Origin: Ceratodon purpureus
Lineage: Eukaryota; Streptophyta; Bryopsida; Pseudoditrichales; Ditrichaceae
Assembly (NCBI GenBank): GCA_014871385.1
Contig: CM026427.1
Span: forward strand, 3,282,068-3,346,067
Direction of reading: 5' to 3'
DNA length: 64,000 bases
Part shown: piece by piece, positions 11,923 to 23,691 of the stretch
Layout of the letters: every line of letters begins with the position of its first letter
Position numbering within the stretch: the first letter of the stretch is position 1
Translations under genes and position numbers: made by a program
Notes under the pieces: generated by a model
Seen by the model: the letters and a program-made list of their open reading frames with translations, nothing else
What the model was told of the DNA's origin: nothing
Database searches by the model: none

Positions 11923-14900
11923 AAACAGAATCATAAACAACAACAGAAACAAGGCAGGCATCGTAAGTTGCCAAACCTGGCTGGATATTTGCCGATGCCT
12001 TGCAAGGACGGTTCGTCAGTTAATACAGACATACATTGATACAGTACCAAAGGTATTTTGTCAAGGGTCCAGGATTTATAAAATCCTGACGGCAATAAAA
12101 AGTGTTGTTGTACAACATGTCGTTCTTCGCAACAGTAAATGGACTTCTACGATTATATGAGACTACCCAAGTGACATGTAGCATGCTCTTGTTTAATTAC
12201 AGGCATGGTCACTGGTAGAGTATTCTACTCTAAAACCTCTAAATGTAATTACAAAAACTACGAGGATTATTAAAAAAAAAAAAAAAAACTCTTTCAAAGG
12301 ATGGAACATTTGTGGTTGTTGCATATGGTGAGAACCACGCTGCATTAGCAGTCAAATGTGGAGAACGCAAGCAAAGCAATTAACGTGGTGTTTTCTCCGC
12401 AAGCTCATGTCGAATTGCGAGAACATCCATTTCGTTGACCTTCCGAAAGACATGCACTTGGGTTGGAAGTCGAGGAAATCATCGTAGTCGTCCCACTCCT
12501 TCGACGTTGCCGGCAGAGACCTCAACGAGATTGTGCTCGAGAATCTTTTGTACAATGGCTTCACAAACAAGAGCCTCGACCCTACCTGCACACAAATTCC
12601 ACAACCAATTTTCAGATACAGCTTCACCATTACAAAGCCTAACGCTTCTCACCTCACATTACTCCAAATTACACCTTCGTGAAAACAATCGAAAAGATAT
12701 ACCAGACGACGCCTCTTCCCGACCTCAACAACGTTCACAAAGCAAAAAACGTTAAGTGTAGATAGAGTCCTCACATGGCCCATGAAGTTAGTCAATGTCG
12801 CAACTCGTCTTGCAGAATTTGAAGAGAACTGTCTCTTGGAGTACCAATCCAGCTCCATTTCAGACCACCGAGTCAGTGACGCCGGAACCAAACTCCTTGG
12901 TAATTATGCACGCAATTCGCAGAAACGGCACTAACTACACCACTTGCCTACAAAAACACAGACCAATATTTGAAAATTCCGCAACTCGCTAGCAGTAGCA
13001 TTTCCCTCGCCACAAGCTGCATCCTCCACACCCACTTAATCCCTGTAGCTTGAGAGAACCTCTGACTATTGCAAGCGCATACCCAGTAGCTTAAGCACAG
13101 TCAAGAGATGGTCACGAACTACCAACCTAACATAAAAGACACAACACTCCGCTCTAAACTAAATCCCAATCTCAGCAAGCCCCGAGTTCTTCGATTCCCG
13201 AGCGCGATCGACAATCTACTCCACCAATTGTGCGCAACACTATGTACTTAAAGAGAATTCAGTAAATGAGCCCACGAGTGCAATGAATCTCTCGAAGCGG
13301 ATTCGCAACCCACATGATGGTGGACCCAGATGTGCTATCCACGCTTGCACACTACCGCAGCGCCATGTTGAAGGCTCCGGAACACCTTTTCGGTGATGCG
13401 CTTGCAAAAGGCACCGACGTGTGCTTGTCGGCTTCTCCTTCTACTTGAAGCCTCCGCGCCTGGCGCAGCTTTTGCCACCATCCCACCCCCCTCGCTGCCC
13501 CCACTTCCTGCACTGTACAGACCCCGGTGACGTAGCCAATGTGATGCCATCACCTCCGTTCAGTGCCCACATCCACAATCAATTCGTGGCCGCCGCGTTC
13601 ATACCGATTCTATGTAGATTTCATCACCCGGATCCTCCAGAGCGCAGATATTTCGTCATGCATGTGCAGGTGATGCCTCTCATTCGTTGCAAAGGAATGC
13701 GTCTTAAATGCAACCGAAAACAACTCGCAGTTATCGAACCAATCAGAAAATTTCAACTCAGGTCTGGGAATGAAATCCATAATCTTCACTGTAGTTTCCT
13801 TTGATTGATTCCTTTCTCCCGTTAATGTCATGGTGAATTATTTTTTCTAGCCGATGTCTGTAAGCCCAGTGGCCCTGGTCATACGGCATGCTACTCCAGT
13901 TTTAGAAGGTCGATTAGAATATGATTTACCTGGAGTGTATCACACACTGGTGACTGAGCTTCCTTATTTGGGATCTAACTTACATCGTCATCCTCTATTC
14001 CATCATAGGTGATTATACTACGTAAACATGATCGTTTCTCTCATCTCATGAATACAGTAATTCGACAAACAATCTTAAGAAAATGCAGAGTGAGTCAGCA
14101 TTGCCTGACCAAGTTGCATAATAAACCATCGGGAAAGTACGAGACATACTGGTAACTGCTTTCTTCAAATTCAAAGTAAGTCATGAAAACTTCAGCATGA
14201 AAACTTCAACTGAGGAATGAATTCCAAACGTAAACATGAATCAACAGTCATTTGAAAGGGGTAGAAAATGCTCAGGAAGCCAGTGAGAAGCAAGCACTGT
14301 ACACTTAAACTCATGGGGATTCGTGTGGCCGGAAGATCGAACAACTGATCAGATTTTCACTCACCAGAATCTTGCACGGGTCTCGATTCTGGGGCACATA
14401 AAATACCACAACAAATTCTCCGGTTTCTATAAATGCTCTGGGGTGCGCTGGCACCATAGCCAAGCAGAATTGTTTACTCCCGATGCAGAAACAGAGCTCT
14501 ATAGATAGCAAGGCCTGGGCAGAGGAAGACAAACCGCATGGTGAAGTTATTAAAACACCGAACTACTCCAGTCTCCGGCACCAACCGAGCTCCACCCGGG
14601 TGTGCAAGTTTAGCAAATGGCATATCCATTGGGGCAGAAATTAGAAGCTTGCAACGTGGCCACATTATTGTGTTCCAAATTTGATGCATTCACATGCTCA
14701 GTTGATGATGTTCTCCTGCCTCCGGAGTTGCATGGCGCTTCATTGCTTGCAACTTTTGCAAGGGAGAGATTTTACGACTGGTATCCTCATTACTCTTCTG
14801 TAATGTATAGATGCAATTTTTTGGACAATTATAAAAAAATAAATTGTTTATTGATTGTTTAAATCATTTGAAAATGTAAGAAAGTACAATTATAAATTTA

Positions 14901-14928
14901 TTCTACAAAAATACTAGAAAGTACTTAT
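11923..14928. other. Intergenic stretch; possible decayed coding remnants, no gene supported
   Basis: The stretch starts with the 3' UTR of the kinase. A run of 17 A lies at 12272-12288. Between 12350 and 13830 both strands hold several moderately long ORFs (minus 12630-12352, 12891-12649, 13553-13335 and 13831-13610). They do not share splice-compatible borders or a recognisable domain, and their composition resembles old coding sequence. This could be a decayed gene on the minus strand. A short open segment at 13850-14008 is bordered by AG and GTGAT, but I cannot place it in a gene. Confidence 0.4.
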
Positions 14929-15762
14929 TTAAGTTTGTTTTTTTTCTTTTTGTTTTGATGCTCGTATAATGCTAATAGAGACACCTTGAATTTCGTGGCT
15001 TGTAGGACAATCTTCTTCATTTTCACCTTCATCTAATTGAAAACAAGCATCTACATCTTCTGGATTTGAAAATGTTACGTAAGCATAAAATCCATCCTTT
15101 TTTGTTCCCCCCGAATAAAATTTCTTGAACTTCATTGTGTTGTTGGGAGCATAATTCTTCTAAAACTTCTGGAAGTGGTTTTTGAGAATACCTTTGGTTA
15201 ATTTAAAAGGAGAAAATTCTAATTTGATTGTATCTGTTGATTTTTTATTTGCAACTTGACGTGGAGTATACTTCCAGCTTTCGGGCTCTGATTCCATCCT
15301 TCTCATTATTTGTTGATTTTCCAATGATTGGACTAATGTTTCATTGGTTAATCCCATTGTCTTCATGTGATCCAATATCATTCTTTGTTGTTCTAGTTGC
15401 ACTTGTCTCATGTGTTCTTGCTCCATCCGTTGATGCTTTAATTCCATCATTCTTGAATGCTCAAACTCCATCATTCTTTGTTGTTTTAATTGCACTTCTT
15501 GCTCCATCCGTTGATGCTCTAGTTCCATCATTCTTGAATGCTCAAACTCCATCATTCTTTGTTGTCTTAATTGCACTTCTTGCTCCATCCGTTGAAGCTC
15601 TGATTCCATTGTTCTTGAACGCTCAAACTCCATCATTCTTTGTTGTCTTAATTGCACTTCTTGCTCCATCCGTTGAAGCTCTGATTCCATTGTTCTTGAA
15701 CGCTCAAACTCCATCATTCTTACATGCTCAGAGTCCATCATTTGTTGATATTCAATAGCCAT
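14929..15762 (-). pseudogene. RRM-like protein with Met/Glu/Gln repeats, frame broken by one TAG stop
   Basis: On the minus strand an ATG at 15762 opens a frame of 200 residues that ends at TAG (15162-15160). The same frame then reopens and runs to 14929, adding 76 codons. The upstream part contains four copies of a 27-residue unit (81 bp) beginning MMEFE and rich in Met, Glu, Gln and Arg, probably helical. The part across the stop reads like one RRM. It has an RNP2-like strand (IKLEFSP), a helix (ILKNHFQKF) immediately before the stop, then GFYAYVTF, close to the RNP1 consensus, and a last strand (GVSISIIRAS). The stop falls where RRMs usually have the glycine after helix 1. Either the gene is disabled, or the TAG is the end of a short intron (TTTTAG) that I could not pair with a good donor. 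Confidence 0.5.
15409..15740 (-). repeat. Coding tandem repeat, 81-bp unit, four copies
   Basis: Four consecutive 27-codon units lie in this stretch. The two 5'-most (minus-strand) units are nearly identical at the DNA level, and the other two have diverged, which suggests recent unequal crossing-over. The last unit carries four extra residues (about 12 bp) near its end. The repeat lies inside the RRM-like ORF and keeps its frame. Confidence 0.85.
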
Positions 15763-15769
15763 CAACCTT

Positions 15770-16522
15770 TGAAATTCTATTAAGTACCTTTGAAATAAAT
15801 ATAAAAGATTATATAATTTATACTTGAATCATCAAACAATGGAATAACTTTTATACAACTATGGATAAAACACAACTATATTATATTACTAAATAAGAAT
15901 TTTTATTTGAATGATACCAAGACTGCAAAGCCTTTATATATCTTCTAAAGCTCGTTTACTTTAAAAATAACTTTTACTTTAAAAGTAAAAGACATTTGGT
16001 AAGGTTAAAGATATTCTAAAAGTAAAATACACCTTTCAAAGTCTGTTTTACTTTAAATGTTTTTTACTTTAATAATTGTCTTTTACTTATGGAAGTACTC
16101 CATGGCCAAAGCATATTGTCTGAAATTGTGACTGCTCAACTAATGTATATGAGGGTTGGAATACACATAATGCTATCACTACTATGCCACAAACATGTGT
16201 GCAGCTAAAATAACATACTGTAGCAAACCAACTAATGCTTTGAGCTTCTATCACGGCACAAGCCTGGCAGCTGTTACGAAACAGCTTTGCCTGCAACCCC
16301 AAATTCAAGACAGATCTATCTGCTAAGTTTGCGACGTAGTTGCATGTCATATCTCTCGAAGTCAAACTTAGGTGCAAAATTTGTGGTCCGCAGTATAACC
16401 AAACACACTAACTATTTGGAGTATAACTCAGAGGTCTCTATGTCCTGTTTGGGCACAATGTTAAACCTCGTGTTCCACAAGTCCGGGCTATCTTTGGAGA
16501 AGCTGGCTAGAAGGGGAGAATC
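15770..16522. other. Intergenic stretch between the RRM-like ORF and eIF3i
   Basis: The stretch is AT-rich. Between about 15950 and 16085 it has repeated ACTTTAAAAGTAAAA-type motifs, forming short imperfect palindromes. The part next to 16522 should contain the eIF3i 3' UTR. No ORF here is supported. Confidence 0.5.
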
Positions 16523-19228
16523 TTAAACCTTTATGTGATAGTAATCAGCGTCAAAGAAGTGCACTCGGACATAACCATCTTCACCACCACTTGAGAAACT
16601 GCATTATCACGGAAGTAACACCATATTAGTGACACCTGTGACACGATGCAAACCATGACGTTGTTGAAGATGGCAAGCCTCGCGGAGTCGCTAAAGCTAT
16701 CCTTAAACTAATCTGATATTGCTGCATAAAAACTCGTCACTGAAGCACATGTTTGCGTTCTTTCCCGCGGTGATAGATATTGAATGAGGAATCTTCTTTA
16801 CGAAATTATAAGCAAAATGATATGTTTCATGCCCTAGTTCATAAATGCTTTTCGATGCAAGATAAGTATCAAGAAGCATCTACAATGCATTTCGTTGTTA
16901 TTGTGTGCAAAAATAAAAATAAAAATAGAAGAAATAAGAGGAGGTGCTACTTGTCCAGACATGTAACATCTTTCGAACATTATAGCAGTCCAGGATTGCA
17001 AAAAGAAAGTTCAACATGTCAAGAAGCGCACCTTCTGCCGTCAGGATTAAAAGCCAGAGCATTAATGGGTCCAAAGTGGCCCTTCACACCACCAATTTCC
17101 TCTTCGAAGATCTGCACAGTACATCAGAGAAGGATGAATTAAAATCCCCTTGCTATTGCTTCAGAATTCTAGTCTATTTGGCAGTCACATGATAGAATTA
17201 TTCTCTGCAAGCAATGATGTCTGTAAAGAATCAACTAAGAGTAACGCATGGTAAGATACAATCCTTAAGATCACAACGCCAGGAAAACCATAACCAACCG
17301 GACGAGATATATCAAGAGGTAAAAGACGTGCGGCATTGCCATTGTCAAGGAGACAGTCACACAGAAAGATGTCTGACCTTGTGGAAAAACTTAGCCTCAA
17401 ACTTTCCAGCTCGTGTGCTTGTCATTGTCACTTGTGAAGCCTCTTGACCACCACCAATGACGACCTGTATCAAAGCCACATGTTTATCTGAATAAGCATC
17501 CATCAAGATTCGACCAGCATAACCTGTCCAGTTCTTACAAAAGAAGAGACATTTGAACGTCCCGCCAATTTCAGCTTCAGGAGAAAGATCGAGTCAATAC
17601 AGAGAAGTAAGGCCATACATGATCAAGGAGGGGTGAAATTGCAGCAGCATTCACAGGTCGCTCTGTGGTGTAAGTCTTGAGTACTTTCAAGGTTCGAGTA
17701 TCCCACAACTTGGCTGTCTTATCGTGAGATCCAGTAATGAAGTGTGAGCCATCAGCTGACTTGGACATAGATGTAATAGCTTTCTGGTGGCCGGTTTCAG
17801 GATCGCTTTCTTTCAACAACTTGCCAGTCTGCAAGGGAGGCAAGAAAAATACATATCAAGAACATTTTAGGAATGGAACAAGTGACAGCTACCACAGAAA
17901 CTTTCAAGCTTAATGTCTGAAAATCACTGTAAAGATCAAAGAGCTAAGACAGACCTCAGCATCCCAGATGCGGACTGTAGCATCTTCACCAGCACTGATA
18001 ATGGTCTTGTTGAGTGGTCCCCACATGGCTCGGTTGATCCTGCCTTGTGGCCCAGTGATGGTCAGCACATCTTCACTCGTTTCTGCGTTCACAGGTTCTA
18101 CGTCAGGCCTCTAAAATTGTAGAATAGTTTCGCTGACGGAACAAAATGTACAACTTCCAAACCTTGGAGACTCCAGATCTTAGAAAGTGCAACTAGCAGC
18201 TACATCCGAACGACGAAGTTCCAAAGGATAGAGTAGAAAAAAAATCTGATTTGCCTCTAGACGTATTCATTAGATGTGAGCACAGCTCCTTGAGAACAGT
18301 CTCGTAAGCAGCAATGGATATTATCCTTTTAGATGAATTCAAATATTGCTCTGCCCTCTTAAGAAATGTACGGTCACATCTACCAATTGCAACCCCTAAA
18401 AACGCTTCTGGTGCAGCAAACTAGACAATGTTGTCACTTGGAACCAAAATTAGAACCCTCCCAATGATGCAAAGACTCTGAATATCACATAAGCAGCTCG
18501 TGGAATTCCACGTTTGAAAATATGATACCCCGATTAGTAGTCCATCGCCATAGCAATCTTCAAGCAGCAGATGGAGGGAAACCCTGAAATTTGTTGCACC
18601 AAAATGAGAAGAAGGGTGAAGCAAGCACTTACGCAAGGACCTGTCATCTTCAATTAGCTTCACGTGGATAGCCGATTGTTGCTCCATGAAAGGATCAGTG
18701 GTGATCACAACCATTTTGTCTCCCTCGGAGAAGCTCACAGCTCTCGCGGGGGCATCGAAATTGAAAGAGAACAGCTGCAGCCCAGTCTCGCAGTCCCATA
18801 GCTTCACAGTCTGGTCAGCTGAACTGGTCACCAAGCGTGTCGAATCCCCTGAACGCCACAACCATTCCACAGAGGATCTCAATCAAAACCACCTCACGAG
18901 AAAAAAACCAAAAATTATCGCCGGTACATTCGCGTCATCTGGAGAACACCACATGCTCCAAACCCCAAACCCCAAACCCCACATCTTCCCTGCTCGAGAA
19001 CCACACTAACACACACAAAACTAACACATCCAGTCGCCACTTACTGGAAACGTCACAGCACCACACAGCTCCGTTGTGGCCCTTGTACGTGCCGAGGCGC
19101 TCGCCGTTGCTCGCATACCAGACGGTGGGCGTGTGATCCTTGGCACACGAGAACAGCAAGTCGCCATCTCGGTTGTACTTGAGAAACGTGAGGGGCCTCT
19201 CATGCCCCTTCAACAAAATCGGCCTCAT
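16523..19228 (-). CDS. TIF3I1: Translation initiation factor eIF3 subunit i (WD40, about 331 aa)
   Basis: Seven minus-strand exons are proposed: 19228-19045, 18848-18633, 18097-17955, 17828-17619, 17464-17378, 17111-17032 and 16598-16523. The product is a seven-bladed WD40 propeller. Its landmarks are [15 protein letters not shown] at the N-terminus, [22 protein letters not shown] with [47 protein letters not shown] and finally [15 protein letters not shown]. These match eIF3i (TRIP-1/TIF34) in order, and the length is that of the family (about 325-330). The protein scaffolds the eIF3 complex on the 40S ribosome in the cytoplasm. The exon 2/3 junction is ambiguous: donor GTAAGT at 18632 with acceptor GTAG before 18097, or donor at 18640 with an acceptor before 18108. 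Both keep the frame. It is head-to-head with the gene at 19516. Confidence 0.93.
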
Positions 19229-19515
19229 CCTGCTCCCCTGCTCACCTCCTCTCTCCACACCACATACAAATCCAAACCCACGTCTACAAAGACAATTCTG
19301 CGCACTCCCACACCGTCAACCTCGTCCTCGAATCCAAAATACTGCACAAAAAACCGCCCAAGGCCACAAACTTAGGGTTCTGGGCTCCAGACTATATTTA
19401 ACCACGTCAGCCCTAAGCAAAGTTTCTGTTTCCTTCGAGGTCACGAAATGAACTCCGAAGGTTGAGAAACTATTTGATAAGTTGATGTTCCACTTCGGTT
19501 TCGATTGCTGGAGCC
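19229..19515. promoter_or_regulatory. Probable bidirectional promoter between eIF3i and the 129-aa gene
   Basis: Only 287 bp separate the two divergent start codons, so both 5' UTRs and core promoters must share this interval. A TATA-like TATATTTAA at 19393-19401 sits 115-123 bp upstream of the plus-strand ATG. No TATA-like box is obvious for the eIF3i side. Confidence 0.55.
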
Positions 19516-20660
19516 ATGGGAGGAGTGAAAAAGCCTCAGGCTCAGCTCTTAGACGACCAGCTTTTCCAGTTTCTTCATGGCCTCCTCGACCAGGTAACGC
19601 ATCTTAACCTTTGCCGACCTCCACATCCAGTTTCGGTTTTTCTGTTCAGGCGGTGATGTTGATCGAAGTTTCTGGGAGGTGGGATGGGTCTAGAGATGGT
19701 AATGGGATGTCTTCGGGGTGGGTCGTGATGTTTCTGACGAAGGGATGTTTGTTTGGACTTGATTGCCGAGTATGTGTGAGGTAGGGTGGGGGGTTTTTTA
19801 AATTAGGTTTTAGTTTTGAGGGAGTGTGAGTGAGTTGGGGTTTGAAGCTGGGGATTTGAATGTGTACCTGGGAAGAGCAGGTGGAGGCCAGCAGTGGAGT
19901 CGAAGAAACGGAGTTGAAGGCTAAGATCGCTGCTCTGCAATCTGAAACCCGGAAGACACCTGCCGCTTCTACAAGTCACATGAGTGAGGTATGGTGGTGA
20001 CTCTGAATTGTTTCTCAAGTCGATCTGGTTTGATCCATGAAGGTCTGCAGTAGCTAATGAGCTTAAAACGATGGGATTTTTTTTTAAAATTTATAATTGA
20101 TTAGTCGTATGGCTGTGGCAACAAATTGGGTTCGATTGCTTTTAGTGTGTCTTTCACTAAGGCAGTTCAGATTTTTCTTTGATGTTGAGGAGAGTCATGG
20201 ATGTTTTGAGTAAACGCATTCCTGGGATTTGGTTTCATTGGGTCACTCAAGACGAACTTTCACTCAATATAGTGAGTTGAGAATACGCATATCTGAACCT
20301 GTTGTTCTGCAGCAACAGATATGTTAGAGAAGGGAGTAGAGATCAATTACCGTGGTGTGGTTCTCGAGAACTTGCGATGGTATTTGCAGCACTGTGTGAT
20401 CTACTTTTAAGAGTTGGCTATCTTATAGTTGTGGTGTGTTTTTTTGTTTTCTTCAGGTTGACGTGGCGAGGGAGCTCGATAACATGTCTGCAAAGCTGGA
20501 ATCCCTTGGGGCATTAGTTGACGAAGTAGCTTCTGATCCCGAAGTCCAGGGATTGCTGGCCAGTAGTGCCAATTTGTGGGTACCTGTTATCACTGCATCA
20601 GCCGAAGAACGGACTGCTAAGGCACCTGTTGAAGACACCCCAGATAGTTCACATTCTTGA
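19516..20660 (+). CDS. Small conserved plant-type protein, unknown function (129 aa)
   Basis: Three exons, 19516-19593, 19881-19988 and 20457-20660, join in phase 0 at CAG|GT and AG|G borders. The protein begins MGGVKKPQAQLLDDQLFQF. It has a leucine-rich amphipathic start, then a short Glu/Lys/Ala helix (ETELKAKIAALQSE), then VARELDNMSAKLESLGALVDEVAS, which looks like a second helical or coiled-coil segment, and a Ser/Thr-rich tail. No membrane segment or enzyme motif is visible. It resembles the small helical proteins annotated as unknown in plants, and I cannot assign a function. It shares its promoter region with eIF3i, which suggests broad expression. Confidence 0.75.
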
Positions 20661-23600
20661 AGCTTTCGAGGTTTCTTAGAGTGCGTACTTGGCAAGCATT
20701 TACTAAATCTACGTAAGCTCATAAAAATACCGCCTACTAACCATGACACGATGGTGTCAGCGGCAGTAGGTACCTGTAAACTTGTATATTAGATGTTCAT
20801 TTATCAAGAGTCTCTTCATCAATTATTGACAATTCTGGTCCAGCCGAGTAAACCTCTGAAATCATTTCAGCTCCTCTTCTTTCTCCTCTCGAAGAGTGTG
20901 AATCTCGTAGCATGTAGTGACCGGCCATTTCGAGTGTTTTTCAAGTTGTTTGACAAGATGGCATAGCATCCAATTTGCATGGCTTGTTCTAGCTGGCTAT
21001 TCAATAAGAGAATTCTGTCTTACCAATAGTTTCTTGACTAATGGTTACAGCCCATGACGTGTTGGGACTTTTGCAGGTACAGACTACCGAAGTGCTGATT
21101 GCTACTGCAATAATCGGTGGTTCCTTTTTCCTCCACTAAATTGCCAGTGAGCCCGATCATCACGAAACTTCTCATTTCACTCTAGTGCTTATTTTGGTGA
21201 GCCTGAGCTCCATTATATCTGTTGATGGCCCTGAACTTTCTAGTAATTCGTGAAGAATGAACAACATACATGACGAAGGACGTTAGCCACGGCTCGTAGA
21301 TCTGATTGTGCCCACATGCCTTCCTAAAAACACCTCCTATCTTGCTCGAGTCCCGACTGCAGAGGTTGAGAGAGTCGTAGCAAGATGATAGTTATCTTGT
21401 TTTTAAGCATCTCCTTGTGGTGGACTCTGACATCAACTGAAGACATGTCCACGATTGATGCTCACCTGCAGCTCCACTTGATACTCGATCGAATCTTGAT
21501 CCACTTGATATAGACTATCCTCTCCGTCGTCGACCCACTTGACCCTGAGCTCTGACGTGAACACGGATCCTCGTGTTTCTGGGTTTGTAAAAGATTTAAA
21601 ATACATTCTCAATAACTCCCAGGTATGTGGAATCCACCTTGTTCGTTGTACAGTACAGTAAACGAGTCCAGTTGGCGACCTTCGCATAGTTTCGTTCCAC
21701 GCCACCCACACCCCAATATCATAAGGTATCCGAAAGTGCAATCAACTACGTAAAATAATATCTTTTCTATTCAAGGCCCAAATTAAAGCACTCCACACCT
21801 TTCACACTTCCAGTGCGTCACCTCAATATTCCACCTACAAGCACCGGAATCCACCTCCCCGGAGATCTCGCCTCAAGGAGCGAGAAAATTGTGCTCGAGA
21901 ACACCTTTCAGTCAGATCAGCAACAATCGGGGGATATCGATTCAGGTGGGATGTCCAGGGTCTTTTTGTCAATTGTACCTATGCAATAACTTAAGATTAA
22001 TGCACCTCGGCACTCAACTCAATCAACTCAAGCGTCACATTCAACCTTATCTTCAACAATTTACATGCTGTACTTCCGTCCAGCACGTTCATACACCACT
22101 GCACCATGAATCTCCAACAAGTCATGATGTCCAACCGCATGCATAGACTCTCCGTCAAGTTATTCAACAAATCGATGTCGTAAGTGAGGAGGTTGAACAG
22201 AACTTAGTAGAACAGGATAGTTTTTATATTACAGTTGAGAATTCTGTCACGCCACCAGTCAAAGTGACAACAGCAGACCAGTGGGTCCAACAGCGGCGGA
22301 TGACCAGTGTCCGCGCCCTTTGCTGCCGATCCTCGCGTGCTGGCCCGGAGTCTCGCTGCCTAGATCTCTCGGCAGCCTCTCTAATTTGCTGCCTCCCGCC
22401 GCAACAAAATAGTATCTAGCCTCTAGGCTTCCGGAGGGTCCGACTGTTGAAAATCATCGCACCTCGGCTGCCCCATTCTTTTCCTCTAGGCTGCTCTCTA
22501 ATCACGGCCGCACTGCAAGGTGGCCGTGAACTCAGATCACCTGAATCTTTCGAGAAGCCTTGTTATCCGGGACTCGCATTTTGAGGATCTGGGCCTCCGC
22601 CATGGGCTTCAGTTTCGGCGTCGCTGGTCGGTGTTTCAGATTGTGTCCATTATTTGTTTTTGAGCCATTCTAAGATTTTGTGTTAGTTTGGCTCAGGTTG
22701 ATTCTTCCCGATTCATTGATAGATTACGGCTCCTTCCGTCCGTGTCACGTAACTGGCTGGGTACGTGATTGCTTTGCAGTTTCTGCTTTCGGTCCTCGGT
22801 CGATTCTACGAGGCTGTTTCGTTGTCCGCGACTTTGGTGTGCATCACGATTGTTGATAATCTGTAACCAGCTTTGACGTTGAAGGCAGAAGTTTGAACTG
22901 GTGCGTTGTCCGACTTTCAAGATCTCGAAAATTGTGAGAAATTTACTGTTTCATCAGCACCTTGTGACTCTTCTATTTTCATTTCTTTTGTTTATCCGGC
23001 ACGGATCGAACTTCGTTGATTGGCAAAGAGGACCGTCTCTTGTGTTTTACCGGAGCTTGCATTACTCGATGCTTTGGCAATGTGGGTTCCAGGTTGTGAG
23101 TTCTTGCCCGAATTAGAATCACCGTCGTTCCTCGGCTTTGTTGAGCTCTGCGGCGCCGAGCGCGAAAAATACTCAACTATGCGCTTTTTCCTTTCCGCTT
23201 TCATCGAAAGTGGAATTTTTCTGTATCCTCGTCCACATTAAGCTCTACTTCTGCTTATCGTTTTGTCGGCCTCCGTGCGTTTCTTTCCTGTACAGGAAGC
23301 TTTCCTCCCAAGATTCTCGCATCTGGCTTTGCTCTCCTGGTGATGAGCTGTGCACTGTGAAGCGTTGGGGTGCGATGTTGAGGTTGACGCTGGTAACACC
23401 ATGGGTGCAATGTCAGTTTGGAATTCCGTCTGTCAGAAGCGCCTCGGAAGCGACAGGAAATGGAGAGTGCGGACACCCAGACCTCAGGCATCTTCAGCGC
23501 AATCTTACACATCTTGAGTCTTAGAGGTAGGTACATTTTGTCATGAATCGCAAATATCTTCACGATTATTTCGGAAGCTAGTGCGTGAATGTGGAAGCAA

Positions 23601-23691
23601 TTTGAGAGAATGGGAAAGAGTATATCGGGGACCTTGAGGGACAAAGTTCTTATGAAGTGTGTATTGCGTTTATGGTGTCCAGTAACGAGGA
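20661..23691. other. Intergenic stretch and leader of the U-box gene; one doubtful minus ORF
   Basis: The 3' UTR of the 129-aa gene lies at the left. An open tail at 21078-21140 follows a good acceptor (TTTTGCAG) and encodes TTEVLIATAIIGGSFFLH then a stop. It could be an alternative last exon with a hydrophobic end, but no donor was matched to it. A minus-strand ORF at 21684-21433 (84 aa from ATG, with WIPHTWELLRMYFKSF and SELRVKWVDD) has coding-like composition but no recognised family. Positions 22,500-23,691 are GC-richer and probably contain the promoter and a long, possibly spliced 5' leader of the U-box gene. Confidence 0.4.

Noticed and set aside
12272..12288. Run of 17 A after the kinase gene as a retroposed poly(A) tail
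   Set aside because: No target duplication or intronless gene copy was found next to it, so it is more simply a homopolymer.
15228..15758. A 176-residue plus-strand ORF
   Set aside because: It is the mirror of the 81-bp coding repeat on the minus strand, whose RRM-like partner makes the minus strand the likely coding one.
18957..18980. Short AACCCCA-type repeats resembling telomeric sequence
   Set aside because: Only about three imperfect units, inside an eIF3i intron.
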